A DNA stretch of 42,985 nucleotides from the NCBI GenBank assembly GCA_964504385.1, contig CAZDEF010000014.1:1-42985 (forward strand), in the 5' to 3' direction. This stretch comes from Limiplasma sp964504385 (GTDB lineage Bacteria; Bacillota; Clostridia; Christensenellales; Aristaeellaceae). The position numbers and the translations under genes are program-made. Positions 1 to 8,087 of the stretch are shown here, one piece after another (position 1 is the first letter of the stretch; each line of letters begins with the position of its first letter). The notes under the pieces are model-generated. The model was not told the DNA's origin, did not search any database, and worked only from the letters and a program-made list of their open reading frames with translations.

Positions 1-23
1 TTCTTGCTTTTCCCATTTGAAAA

Positions 24-49
24 GACCGCTGACGACTTTGTCAGCGGTC
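24..49. terminator. Hairpin upstream of the MFS gene
   Basis: A perfect 10-bp inverted repeat (GACCGCTGAC at 24-33 with GTCAGCGGTC at 40-49) encloses a 6-nt loop. Read on the - strand it is followed by TTTT; on the + strand there is no T run. It may close a transcription unit that lies left of the window. A second hairpin follows 2 nt later. Confidence 0.5.
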
Positions 50-51
50 TG

Positions 52-84
52 AAGCGTCCTTTCACCGCGTGTGAAAGGACGCTT
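52..84 (+). terminator. 14-bp perfect hairpin, probable terminator
   Basis: Positions 52-65 and 71-84 are perfect reverse complements around a 5-nt loop, and the right arm ends in CTT followed by a pyrimidine-rich TCTCTACTTGTTT. It sits directly before the MFS promoter, so it most likely ends transcription of a gene left of the window and insulates the MFS-rhamnosidase unit. Confidence 0.6.
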
Positions 85-91
85 TCTCTAC

Positions 92-120
92 TTGTTTCAG
101 GAAAGATTTCCTGCTACAAT
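92..120 (+). promoter_or_regulatory. Sigma-A promoter with palindrome in the spacer
   Basis: TTGTTT at 92-97 and TACAAT at 115-120 are separated by exactly 17 bp. The spacer carries a perfect 7-bp inverted repeat, CAGGAAA (98-104) and TTTCCTG (107-113), split by two bases. Its position between -35 and -10 fits a repressor operator. The MFS start codon lies 34 bp downstream of the -10 box. Confidence 0.65.
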
Positions 121-153
121 AAGTCCAGCACGATATCAAGGGAGCGAAAGAAT

Positions 154-1305
154 ATGCAAAGGACAAAACAACTGCGAAACACGGGCTTTGTTACGTTTTT
201 TCTTAGCGGCATCTGCGCCATTTCCAGCGGCGTGGTGGTCAGCCTGCTGCAGGAAATGTACGGTTTTTCCTTCGCCATGACGGGCACGCTGCTGTCCTGC
301 ATGAGCATTGGCAACATGGCTGCCTCCTTCATTTCCGGCATGCTGCCCGCCAAGATCGGCACGCGGAACACGGTGGCGCTTTTGTGCAGCGGCTATGTGA
401 TCGGCTATCTGCTCATGACGGCCAGCGCGGCTGCCGCCGTACTGATGGCGGCCTTTGTCATTGTGGGCATCGCCAAGGGATGCGCGCTGAACAACTGCAC
501 GGTGCTGGTGGGCAACAACAGCGCCGACCGCACCAGAGGCATGAGCCTGCTGCACGCCTGCTACGCCTGCGGCGCGCTGATCTGCCCCCTTGTTATCGCG
601 TGGATGGCGGGCGTTGGACAGCGACTGCCCATGATCGCCATTGCAGCGCTCGGACTGGTGATGTGGCTGATCTTTATGGCGGCCCGTCTGCCATGGTGCA
701 CAGGGGAAAGCGGTGAAAAGGAGAAGCTGAATCTTGACTTTTTGCGCAGCCCCCGCTTCTGGCTGATCACGGGTCTGCTGTTCTGCCAGAACGCGGCGGA
801 AACCAGCGTGACCGGCTGGCTGGTCACCTATTACCGCAATCAGCAGATCTTGAGCGGTACGCTGAGCACCTACACCGTTACCATCATGTGGGGAGCCACG
901 TTGATTGCCCGGCTGCTGATCGCCTTTGTCTTTCCCATCCGAAATACCTTCCGTGCGCTGACGGTGATGGGCCTTGGCTGCACTGCGCTGTATGGCGCGA
1001 TGATGCTTTCCCAGCAGCCGCTGCTGGCGGTGTGCATGCTGTTTGCGTTCGCCTTTGCCATGGCGGGGGTGAACCCGGTGGCCGTGGCCGGCGTGGGCAA
1101 GGTGATGAGCGCGGCCAGCATGGGCGTGATGCTGCCGGTGGCCAGCCTTGGCGCGATCGTGATGCCATGGTTGATCGGCATCGTTGCCGATGGCGTCAGC
1201 CTGCAGGCGGGCATGCTGTGCAATCTGGTCCCCTGCGCCGGCATCATGATCCTCAGCCTGCTGATCGGCAGAATGGAGCAGCAGAAAACCACAAAGGACT
1301 GTTGA
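154..1305 (+). CDS. MFS transporter
   Basis: This is a 383-residue integral membrane protein with hydrophobic segments spread over its whole length, consistent with a 12-helix major facilitator. The small-residue-rich region near the start (SGICAISSGVVVSLLQEMYG) and the GSALxR-like loop between the second and third helices (GMLPAKIGTRN) fit MFS proteins of the sugar or organic-solute type. The open frame continues upstream to the window edge, but I start at the ATG at 154 because AGGGAG sits eight bases before it and a promoter ends at 120. The rhamnosidase gene follows after 24 bp, so the two are probably co-transcribed. That makes uptake of a rhamnose-containing glycoside or of released sugar a reasonable guess; the substrate cannot be read from the sequence. 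Confidence 0.85.
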   Translation: MQRTKQLRNTGFVTFFLSGICAISSGVVVSLLQEMYGFSFAMTGTLLSCMSIGNMAASFISGMLPAKIGTRNTVALLCSGYVIGYLLMTASAAAAVLMAAFVIVGIAKGCALNNCTVLVGNNSADRTRGMSLLHACYACGALICPLVIAWMAGVGQRLPMIAIAALGLVMWLIFMAARLPWCTGESGEKEKLNLDFLRSPRFWLITGLLFCQNAAETSVTGWLVTYYRNQQILSGTLSTYTVTIMWGATLIARLLIAFVFPIRNTFRALTVMGLGCTALYGAMMLSQQPLLAVCMLFAFAFAMAGVNPVAVAGVGKVMSAASMGVMLPVASLGAIVMPWLIGIVADGVSLQAGMLCNLVPCAGIMILSLLIGRMEQQKTTKDC

Positions 1306-1329
1306 CAAAAAGAAAGGGGTACAGGTAGT

Positions 1330-4092
1330 ATGCGGATCGAACGGATCAGGATCAACGGCCTTGCCCAGCCCATGGGCTATCAGCTTGGGCAGCCATGCGT
1401 TTCCTTTCAGGTAACGGATGCGGCAAGCACCCGCCCGGCAGCTATCCGCTTGGAGCTGTGGCAGGAAGGCGCGGAGCAGCCGCTGTACAGCCGGGAGGAT
1501 GCGCAGATTGACTGGACGGGCGAGACACTTCCGGTCCAGCTCATGCCGCGCACGGCCTATATCGTGCGCATAACGGTTCAGGGTGAGGCGGGCGACAGCG
1601 CTTGCGCTGAAAGCCGCTTTGAGACCGGCAAGATGGACGAAGCGTGGCGCGCAAAGTGGATCGCGCCCAAGGCGGGCGACGAATGCCACCCTGTGCTGTA
1701 CAAAAGCTTCCCGGTGCGTGCGGGATTGGTCAGCGCACGGCTGTACGCCTGCGGTGTGGGAATGTTCGAGGCGTGGGTAAACGATCGGAAGCTGGGACAG
1801 GAATACCTGCTGCCCGGTGTGACCAACTATGAAAAACGGCTGCAGGTCATTACCTTTGCGGTGGAAACGCTGCATGAAGGTGAGAATGAACTGAGCTTTC
1901 TGCTGGGCGAGGGCTGGTATCTGGGCGAATTCGGCCTGCACAGGCAAAAATACAACTACGGCAACCGCAAGGCCGTCATTGGAGAGCTGTACCTGCGCTA
2001 TGAGGATGGCAGCGAGGCGGTGATTTGTACAGACGGGACGTTTGTCTATCAGCCGTCTCAGATCATGGCGTCCGGCGTTTATTATGGCGAGGACATCGAC
2101 CGCACCTTCTGCGCGCAGGATCGGCAGCCGGTTGAGGTGATCGAGCAGCCGCAGGCCGATCCCGGCACGGCCAATCTCTGCCGCTTGGCCGATCGGCTCA
2201 GCCCGCCCATTCTGGTACATGAAACGCTGCCGGTCAAAGAGATCCTCCACACGCCTAAGGGGGAGACTGTGCTGGACTTTGGACAAAACTTTGCCGGTTT
2301 CTCGGAATTTGATGCGGATCTGCCCGCCGGATGCCGCGTGACGCTGGACTTTGGCGAGACGCTGCAGCACGGCAATTTCTACCGGGAGAACTACCGCGCG
2401 GCCCGTTCCCAACTGGTGTATGTCTCTTCCGGAAAGAAGGAAACGGTGCGCCCGCACTTTACCTTTTTCGGGTTCCGTTATGTGCGTGTGACCGGATGGC
2501 AGGGCGAGATCAAGCCGGACAGCTTCCGGGGCTGCGCGCTGTATTCTGGTATGGATCGCACAGGATGGATCCGCACGGGGAACGAAAAGATCGACCGGCT
2601 GTTTGAAAACACCCTGTGGGGGCTGAGATCCAACTTTATCGACATGCCCACCGACTGTCCGCAGCGCGACGAACGGCTGGGCTGGACAGGCGATGCACAG
2701 ATCTTTGCGCCAACGGCCAGCTATCATATGGACACGCGGGCGTTCTACCATAAGTTTGAGCAGGATCTGATGGACGAACAGGCATTCATGGACGGTGCAA
2801 TGCCCAATTATGTGCCCAATTTCGGCCATAAGATGGGGTCAACTTCCGCATGGGGCGATGTTGCCACGCTGCTGCCCATGACGCTCTGGCGCGCTTACGG
2901 CAGCAAGACCGAGCTGGCCTACGCCTATCCCATGATGAAGGGATGGGTGGACTGGATGGATCGGCAGGATACCCAGCGACGCTTCACGTTTGATCCGCCC
3001 TTCCAGTTCGGCGACTGGGTGGGGCTGGACGGCCCGACCGAATACAGCTACAAGGGCGGTACGGACGACCATTATCTGGGCGCTGTGTACTACTATCAGT
3101 CTACGAAGCTCACGGCGGATGCGGCGCAGACGCTGGGCTATGAAGCGGATGCGATGCATTATGCACAGCTGCGGGACAACATCCGCGGTTTCATCCTGAA
3201 TGAATACTTCACCCCGAGCGGAAGGCTTGCGCTGGATACACAGGCGGCGTTTGTGGCGGCGCTGAAATTCGGGCTGTGGCGCGACCGCAGCAAGCTGCAG
3301 CAGCAGTTCCGCGAAAAGCTGCAGCGGGACGGCTACACCCTGCGGTGCGGATTTGTGGGCGCGCCCATGCTGTGCACGGTGCTGGCCGAAAACGGCATGA
3401 CGGAATTGGCGTATGATTTTCTGCTCAAGGAAGATTTTCCCAGCTGGCTGTATAGCGTCAATCTGGGGGCGACCACGATCTGGGAACGGTGGAATTCCAT
3501 CGGTGAGGACGGCGTGATTTCGTCCACGGGCATGAATTCGCTCAATCACTATTCCTACGGCAGCGTGATGGAGTTCGTATATGCGTGGGCCGCCGGGATT
3601 CGTCCGGCACAGCCCGGATTCCGCCGGGCCGTGATTGCACCGCAGCCCGATGTGCGGCTGCCGCATATTGCGTGCACCTATGATTCGGTTGCCGGACGCT
3701 ATGTGTGCGAAACGCGCCTGCATCCCGACGGCATGCTCGACGTGCATGTGGAGATCCCCTTTGGCTGCGAGACCGAAGTGACGCTGCCGCGTAGCGATGC
3801 AAAGCCGCAGACGCTTCCGGCAGGAAAGTATGATTTTCACTACATGCCCACGCGCGACTATCGCTATCCCTTTGATGGATACACGCCGCTTTCCAAGCTG
3901 GGCGCTTCTGCGCAGGCGATGGAGATCCTGCGGCGTTTGGCGCCGAATGCGGCTGAAGCTGCTGCTGCCCGCAAACATGAGTTGGGCGCTTACGGACTGG
4001 CGGAGCTGCGCTCCAAACAGGACTCCGTGGATGAACAGAAGCTGGCACAGGCTGTGCAGGAGCTGCGCTGCGTGAGCGTTCCCGTGGAATAA
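1330..4092 (+). CDS. Alpha-L-rhamnosidase, GH78
   Basis: A 920-residue protein without a signal peptide, so a cytoplasmic enzyme releasing terminal alpha-L-rhamnose from glycosides. The GH78 signature is clear: DCPQRDERLGWTGDA around residues 442-456 (E448 the likely general acid) and TIWERWNS with E719 the likely general base. Domain order fits bacterial rhamnosidases: an N-terminal fibronectin-like part, beta-sandwich domains (about 100-410), an (alpha/alpha)6 catalytic barrel (about 420-770) and a C-terminal beta domain. After this, roughly the last 90 residues form a predicted helical tail beginning near TPLSKLG. An AAAGGGG ribosome site precedes the ATG. It lies 24 bp behind the MFS gene and ends against a convergent hairpin. 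Family is secure; the natural substrate is unknown. Confidence 0.93.
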   Translation: MRIERIRINGLAQPMGYQLGQPCVSFQVTDAASTRPAAIRLELWQEGAEQPLYSREDAQIDWTGETLPVQLMPRTAYIVRITVQGEAGDSACAESRFETGKMDEAWRAKWIAPKAGDECHPVLYKSFPVRAGLVSARLYACGVGMFEAWVNDRKLGQEYLLPGVTNYEKRLQVITFAVETLHEGENELSFLLGEGWYLGEFGLHRQKYNYGNRKAVIGELYLRYEDGSEAVICTDGTFVYQPSQIMASGVYYGEDIDRTFCAQDRQPVEVIEQPQADPGTANLCRLADRLSPPILVHETLPVKEILHTPKGETVLDFGQNFAGFSEFDADLPAGCRVTLDFGETLQHGNFYRENYRAARSQLVYVSSGKKETVRPHFTFFGFRYVRVTGWQGEIKPDSFRGCALYSGMDRTGWIRTGNEKIDRLFENTLWGLRSNFIDMPTDCPQRDERLGWTGDAQIFAPTASYHMDTRAFYHKFEQDLMDEQAFMDGAMPNYVPNFGHKMGSTSAWGDVATLLPMTLWRAYGSKTELAYAYPMMKGWVDWMDRQDTQRRFTFDPPFQFGDWVGLDGPTEYSYKGGTDDHYLGAVYYYQSTKLTADAAQTLGYEADAMHYAQLRDNIRGFILNEYFTPSGRLALDTQAAFVAALKFGLWRDRSKLQQQFREKLQRDGYTLRCGFVGAPMLCTVLAENGMTELAYDFLLKEDFPSWLYSVNLGATTIWERWNSIGEDGVISSTGMNSLNHYSYGSVMEFVYAWAAGIRPAQPGFRRAVIAPQPDVRLPHIACTYDSVAGRYVCETRLHPDGMLDVHVEIPFGCETEVTLPRSDAKPQTLPAGKYDFHYMPTRDYRYPFDGYTPLSKLGASAQAMEILRRLAPNAAEAAAARKHELGAYGLAELRSKQDSVDEQKLAQAVQELRCVSVPVE

Positions 4093-4109
4093 ACCCAAAG
4101 GCACCCTAT

Positions 4110-4156
4110 CCAAACGAACGCTCTGCGTGATCGCTTCACGCAGGGCGTTCGTTTGG
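4110..4156. terminator. Hairpin between convergent rhamnosidase and glgA
   Basis: Two 21-nt arms (4110-4130 and 4136-4156) pair with one G-U type mismatch around a 5-nt loop. It lies between the stop codons of two convergent genes, so it can serve both. Neither side has a good U tract, so termination efficiency is uncertain. Confidence 0.6.
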
Positions 4157-4181
4157 AATGTGGCGTTATAGGGGGATCGCG

Positions 4182-5999
4182 TTATTCGGCGTTGGCTGTG
4201 AGCAGGGAGCGCAGCTCCATCCCCTTAGCCAGATTGCCGGCGATCTTCAGGTGGCCGGTCATGTAGAGCTTGTCAAAGCTCAGCCTGCCCTGCGCCATGC
4301 CCAGCAGATGATCAAAGCTGCCGGTCACATAAGCGTCCACTTTGTCCAGCGTGTGTGGGTACACGCGGACGCCGTCATAGTCAAAGGTGAGGCTGAACAC
4401 GCCGCTGGCGCGTCCTGTCATGGAGATCTGCACGCTGCGGTGATAATCGCGGCGGGGAGCGTCGAAGCGCGCAAGAAGACTATCCACCTTCGTTTCTTCA
4501 TACAGCTCTGCCAGCTGTCGGTACGCTTTTTGAAAGGGAATCAGGCTGTTGCGCCGCTCGTCAGCGATTTCGGAATACATGCGCTCATAGCGCTGGGCGC
4601 TCTTTGTCCACGAAAAATCCTTTTCCATGCAGCGCCTGCGAATAATCTGGAAGGTATCATGGTCGGCAAAATACACCTTCAGCGCCTGCATGATGGCCAG
4701 ATAGAGCTCGTGGCTGTTGTAGGGGGAAAACGCGAAGCCATCGCCCACCCCGTCAAAGTAACGGAAGGGGCGCACAGAGTCCTTCAAGCCACCGGTTTCG
4801 TGCACGATGGGCACGGTGCCGTAGCGCATGGCCATCATTTGCGACAGGCCGCAGGGCTCGAAACGCGAGGGCATGAGGTAAAAATCTGCACCGGCAAATA
4901 CCTGACTGGCCAGGTGCTCGTTGTAATCGCTGGAAAAGCCGAATTGTTCCGGCCAGCGGCGGTGACATTCTTCGAAATAGTCGATGTAGTGCTGATCGCC
5001 CTGCCCATAGATAATGATCTGAATGCCCAGATCCATCAGCTGAGGCAGCAGCTGCTTGATCAGCTCAATGCCCTTCTGCTCCACCAGCCGGGCGACTGAT
5101 ACCAGCAGCGGCCAGCGTGCCTCCTCGGCAATGCCGAATTGGCGCTGAATATAGCGTTTACACTTTGCCTTGCCGCTCATGTCATCGGCAGAGAAGGCGC
5201 AGGGCAGACGAGGATCCTTGGTGGGATCGTACAGATCCATGTCGATGCCGTTGAGAATGCCGCGCATTTTGTTATCCACCAGCTCCACCACGCCGTGCAG
5301 CCCGCTGCCGAATTCGGGCCTGTGCAGTTCGCGCGCATAGGTGGAGGAGACCGTGGATACAGCGTCGGCCATCAGCATGGCGCCCTTCATCAGGTTGATG
5401 TCGGCACGCCCTTCGTAGACATAGCCCAGCCCGCCGTCGTACCAGCCCCACGGCAGATCAAAGGTGTCAGCCAGCTCATTGGAGCCGAACTGCCCTTGAT
5501 AAGCAATATTGTGAATGGTGTACACGGTCTTGATCAGCCGCAGCTGCGTGCGCAGCACCTGATCGTTTTTCAGGTAGATGATAGCCAGCGCCGTTTCCCA
5601 GTCGTTGCAGTGAAGGATCTGGGGCATAAAATCCAGCTTGTCCAGCAGGGCGATAATGGCCCGGCAGAACCACGCAAAGCGCAGCTTGTCATCATCGTAG
5701 CCATACAGACGCGGACGCAGAAAGAAGTCGTCGTTCTTTACAAACCAAACGGTCACGCCGTGCAGATCACCGCGGTACAGCCCGCAGACCCAGCTGCGGC
5801 TTCCCAGACTGACGGGCAGATCCGTCACATGGGTCAGCTCCTCGGCAAAGCGGGTCTGCACGCACTGGTACATGGGCGTGATAACGGCGATCTCGTGGCC
5901 GGCTTCCTTCAAGGCAGGGGGCAGGGAGTACGCGACGTCCGCCAGCCCGCCGGATTTGGAGAATGGCGCGCATTCGCTGGTGGCAAACAGGATCTTCAT
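4182..5999 (-). CDS. glgA: Glycogen synthase (GT5) with C-terminal SCP2-like domain
   Basis: The enzyme adds glucose from ADP-glucose to glycogen. The first about 480 residues are a normal GlgA: the N-terminal KSGGLADV loop (K15) that binds ADP-glucose, and the C-terminal Rossmann half with RFEPCGLSQMMAMRYG and ETGGLKDSV. I start at the ATG at 5999, seven codons inside the longest frame, because AGGAGGG precedes it by seven bases. The protein is 605 residues, about 120 longer than usual. The extra C-terminal part (last 95-105 residues) reads like an SCP2 domain, with a VTGSFDHLLGMAQGRLS segment and a GHLKIAGNLAKGMEL ending typical of that fold. No other glg gene lies nearby. Identity as GlgA is strong; the SCP2 call rests on pattern recognition. 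Confidence 0.93.
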   Translation of the reverse strand: MKILFATSECAPFSKSGGLADVAYSLPPALKEAGHEIAVITPMYQCVQTRFAEELTHVTDLPVSLGSRSWVCGLYRGDLHGVTVWFVKNDDFFLRPRLYGYDDDKLRFAWFCRAIIALLDKLDFMPQILHCNDWETALAIIYLKNDQVLRTQLRLIKTVYTIHNIAYQGQFGSNELADTFDLPWGWYDGGLGYVYEGRADINLMKGAMLMADAVSTVSSTYARELHRPEFGSGLHGVVELVDNKMRGILNGIDMDLYDPTKDPRLPCAFSADDMSGKAKCKRYIQRQFGIAEEARWPLLVSVARLVEQKGIELIKQLLPQLMDLGIQIIIYGQGDQHYIDYFEECHRRWPEQFGFSSDYNEHLASQVFAGADFYLMPSRFEPCGLSQMMAMRYGTVPIVHETGGLKDSVRPFRYFDGVGDGFAFSPYNSHELYLAIMQALKVYFADHDTFQIIRRRCMEKDFSWTKSAQRYERMYSEIADERRNSLIPFQKAYRQLAELYEETKVDSLLARFDAPRRDYHRSVQISMTGRASGVFSLTFDYDGVRVYPHTLDKVDAYVTGSFDHLLGMAQGRLSFDKLYMTGHLKIAGNLAKGMELRSLLTANAE

Positions 6000-6041
6000 G
6001 GTTTTCCCTCCTGGATGCATTTGTGAAATGTCATTACCAAA

Positions 6042-6070
6042 AGCTTATACCTCTTTGCCCAGAATGTCAA
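6042..6070 (-). promoter_or_regulatory. Promoter of glgA
   Basis: On the - strand TTGACA (6065-6070) and TAAGCT (6042-6047) are 17 bp apart. TATAAG (6044-6049) is an overlapping alternative -10. The GlgA start codon lies 42 bp downstream. Confidence 0.6.
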
Positions 6071-6142
6071 CAACTGTCTGCAATCTCAAAAGCGTGCCGC
6101 TGATATGCAGCGAAACCACCCATGAGTGTGTGGGGATCCTTC

Positions 6143-7927
6143 TTACTGCTGAAGGGCGGTATTCAGCGCGAAGGCCAGAAAGCCCGCGCAGGTGGCAAAG
6201 GCAGCGCCTGTGGTGCATTCGCCGGTATCCTCATGCACGCTTTCACAGGCTACACCATTGTCCATCACGGTTAGGCGCAGATGCTTCAGCGCTTCGTCCG
6301 CGTGGCCGCTCAGCAGACTGTTGCACAGGGACAGCACCCACGGATGCGGCGCGTGCTTGCAGCCGATCTCCGCAATGGCGTGACCGGCGAAGGAAAGCTC
6401 GTAGGCCTCGTTGCGGATGAGCGCTGTGGTGTTTTGCCACACTGGATCCTCTGCGGAGCAGAAGCCGTAGAAGGGCAGCAGCTGCAGACTTCCCGGCGGT
6501 TCGTCGTAGATATCACAGTGCCCGTTCAGATCCACCGACCATGCAAAAATCGGTTTGCCCTGATGCTCGAATACGCAGTGCTGAGCAATGGCAGCCTTCA
6601 CCTTTTCGGCTTCGCACAGGCATTCGGGCCGGTTCAGCCATTCGCCCAGCAGGCGCAGGGCCTTCCACACCAGCACATTGTCGTATGTCAGATAGGGGTA
6701 GCGGCGCATGTCGTCCGTGGGCTGCAGGAAGGTGGAGTACAGCGCGATGCTGGAATGACGGCGGGTTTGCAGCCTGCACAGGATCTGTTCAAGCGCATCG
6801 CTGATCTCTGCACGATGCAGAATGACGGTATCCTGCGTGCGCTGCACATAGCGTTCCAGTGCAATGACGGGCGCGCACAGCTCATCCAGCTCAAAGCCCG
6901 GTTCCAGCACGGTGCCGTCAATGTAGCGGCTATGTACGCCGAAGTTGCGTGCCTGCCGCCGGAAGATGGCCAGCAGCAGCTCGCGCGCATAGCCGGCATC
7001 GGTCTGCACGATGGCGGGGAAGGCCCACAGCAGACTGTCGCGATCCCAATAGGCGGCGGAGACATAGTAACGCGGGCTGCGCGATGTCATCATGCACAGC
7101 TCCTCCGTATCAACGGTACGGCCGGAGGCATAGAAGAACGCAAAGAACAGATTGGTATTGAGCAGCGTCTGAAGCACGGGATCGGCCAGCTTTCTTTCCC
7201 GCGCAGCCAGCCAGTTCGCCGTGCGCGCATACAGCTCTTCAAAGCCCTGACGCAGCATTTCCTTGGCAGAGGTCGAAGCGGATACTTCTTCGTAGCCAAT
7301 GCCCCAGAATACATCCAGATGCATTCTTTCGCCGCTTTGCAGCAGCGCGCTCTTGTGAATGTCATAGGCAAAGCCGTCATGCGACCATTCAGCCCCTTGG
7401 TCGATCTCGCTGAAAGGCTGATCATCGCCCACGATGGGCGCAAAGGCGATGAGCGGCGTGCCGGGGATCTGCTGGAACAGGAACATGTGGTTCCAGCCGG
7501 AATCCTGCTTGACCATGCGTCCTGTTTCCAGCGGAATGCTCTCGTTGACGCTGTGCAATGTCTGCGTCCATTCGCCACTCAGACCAATGGTGATCTCCCG
7601 CGCCTCCGACGCGCCGTTAATGGCTTCCAGCCGCAAGCCGAAGCCGCGCTCGTCCAGTGGCGACAGATAGGTACAGTGGAAGGAAACACCGCTTTCTTCG
7701 GAATGAAAAGAGGGGATCCAGCAGTGATCGCGCTCCCATTCGGGATGCAGCGCCAGCCGTTCGCCGCCCAGCTGCACATAGGGCTGGATGAGCGCTGGTT
7801 CACCGGTCAATTCCAGCATTCCTTTGAGCTGCATGTACAGGCAGCTGATGGATTCGATCGCGCCGTCCGTCTCGCGGATGGCGGGCAGCGAAACGTATTC
7901 GTTGCCGGTAACTTGATAGGTAGACAT
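6143..7927 (-). CDS. Glycoside hydrolase of unassigned family, probable (alpha/alpha)6 barrel
   Basis: A 594-residue soluble protein with no signal peptide. The N-terminal third is beta-rich and reads like the sugar-binding sandwich of (alpha/alpha)6 glycosidases. The rest is helical with conserved-looking acidic clusters: YYVSAAYWDRDSLLWAFP (W294, D295, D297), EPGFELDEL, and near the C-terminus CESVHEDTGECTTGAAF. The layout recalls GH15, GH63 and GH125-like enzymes, but I do not recognise the diagnostic motif of any one family, so no substrate is given. The start is chosen by AGGAG six bases before the ATG. It lies downstream of the binding-protein gene, but a terminator and its own promoter separate them, so it probably forms a separate unit of the same carbohydrate locus. 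Confidence 0.75.
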   Translation of the reverse strand: MSTYQVTGNEYVSLPAIRETDGAIESISCLYMQLKGMLELTGEPALIQPYVQLGGERLALHPEWERDHCWIPSFHSEESGVSFHCTYLSPLDERGFGLRLEAINGASEAREITIGLSGEWTQTLHSVNESIPLETGRMVKQDSGWNHMFLFQQIPGTPLIAFAPIVGDDQPFSEIDQGAEWSHDGFAYDIHKSALLQSGERMHLDVFWGIGYEEVSASTSAKEMLRQGFEELYARTANWLAARERKLADPVLQTLLNTNLFFAFFYASGRTVDTEELCMMTSRSPRYYVSAAYWDRDSLLWAFPAIVQTDAGYARELLLAIFRRQARNFGVHSRYIDGTVLEPGFELDELCAPVIALERYVQRTQDTVILHRAEISDALEQILCRLQTRRHSSIALYSTFLQPTDDMRRYPYLTYDNVLVWKALRLLGEWLNRPECLCEAEKVKAAIAQHCVFEHQGKPIFAWSVDLNGHCDIYDEPPGSLQLLPFYGFCSAEDPVWQNTTALIRNEAYELSFAGHAIAEIGCKHAPHPWVLSLCNSLLSGHADEALKHLRLTVMDNGVACESVHEDTGECTTGAAFATCAGFLAFALNTALQQ

Positions 7928-7963
7928 GAGAAGCTCCTTTTTGTGAAAATGATTTACGCACTA

Positions 7964-7993
7964 TTTATACAGCAAAAGGGCGATCCGGCGCAA
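7964..7993 (-). promoter_or_regulatory. Promoter of the unassigned glycosidase
   Basis: On the - strand TTGCGC (7988-7993) and TATAAA (7964-7969) are 18 bp apart, 37 bp before the start codon. The -10 is good and the -35 mediocre. No copy of the LacI-locus operator is visible here. Confidence 0.45.
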
Positions 7994-8031
7994 GCAATGT
8001 GCGCAGAAAATGCAATCCGTCAACAAACGAA

Positions 8032-8055
8032 CCGGGGCACGTTTTTGTGCCCCGG
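8032..8055 (-). terminator. Terminator after the solute-binding protein gene
   Basis: A perfect 9-bp GC-rich stem (8032-8040 with 8047-8055, CCGGGGCAC) has a 6-nt loop. On the - strand it is followed by TTCGTTTGTTG. It lies 33 bp after the stop codon of the binding-protein gene and ends the LacI-locus operon. Confidence 0.75.
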
Positions 8056-8087
8056 CTGTTCTCTCTATGGATTTTCTGCAGCGAAGC

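Noticed and set aside
136..2829. 897-codon open frame on the - strand across the MFS and rhamnosidase genes
   Set aside because: It is antisense to two recognised genes, crosses their junction, is rich in His, Arg and Gln as expected for the complement of GC-biased codons, and has no domain I recognise.
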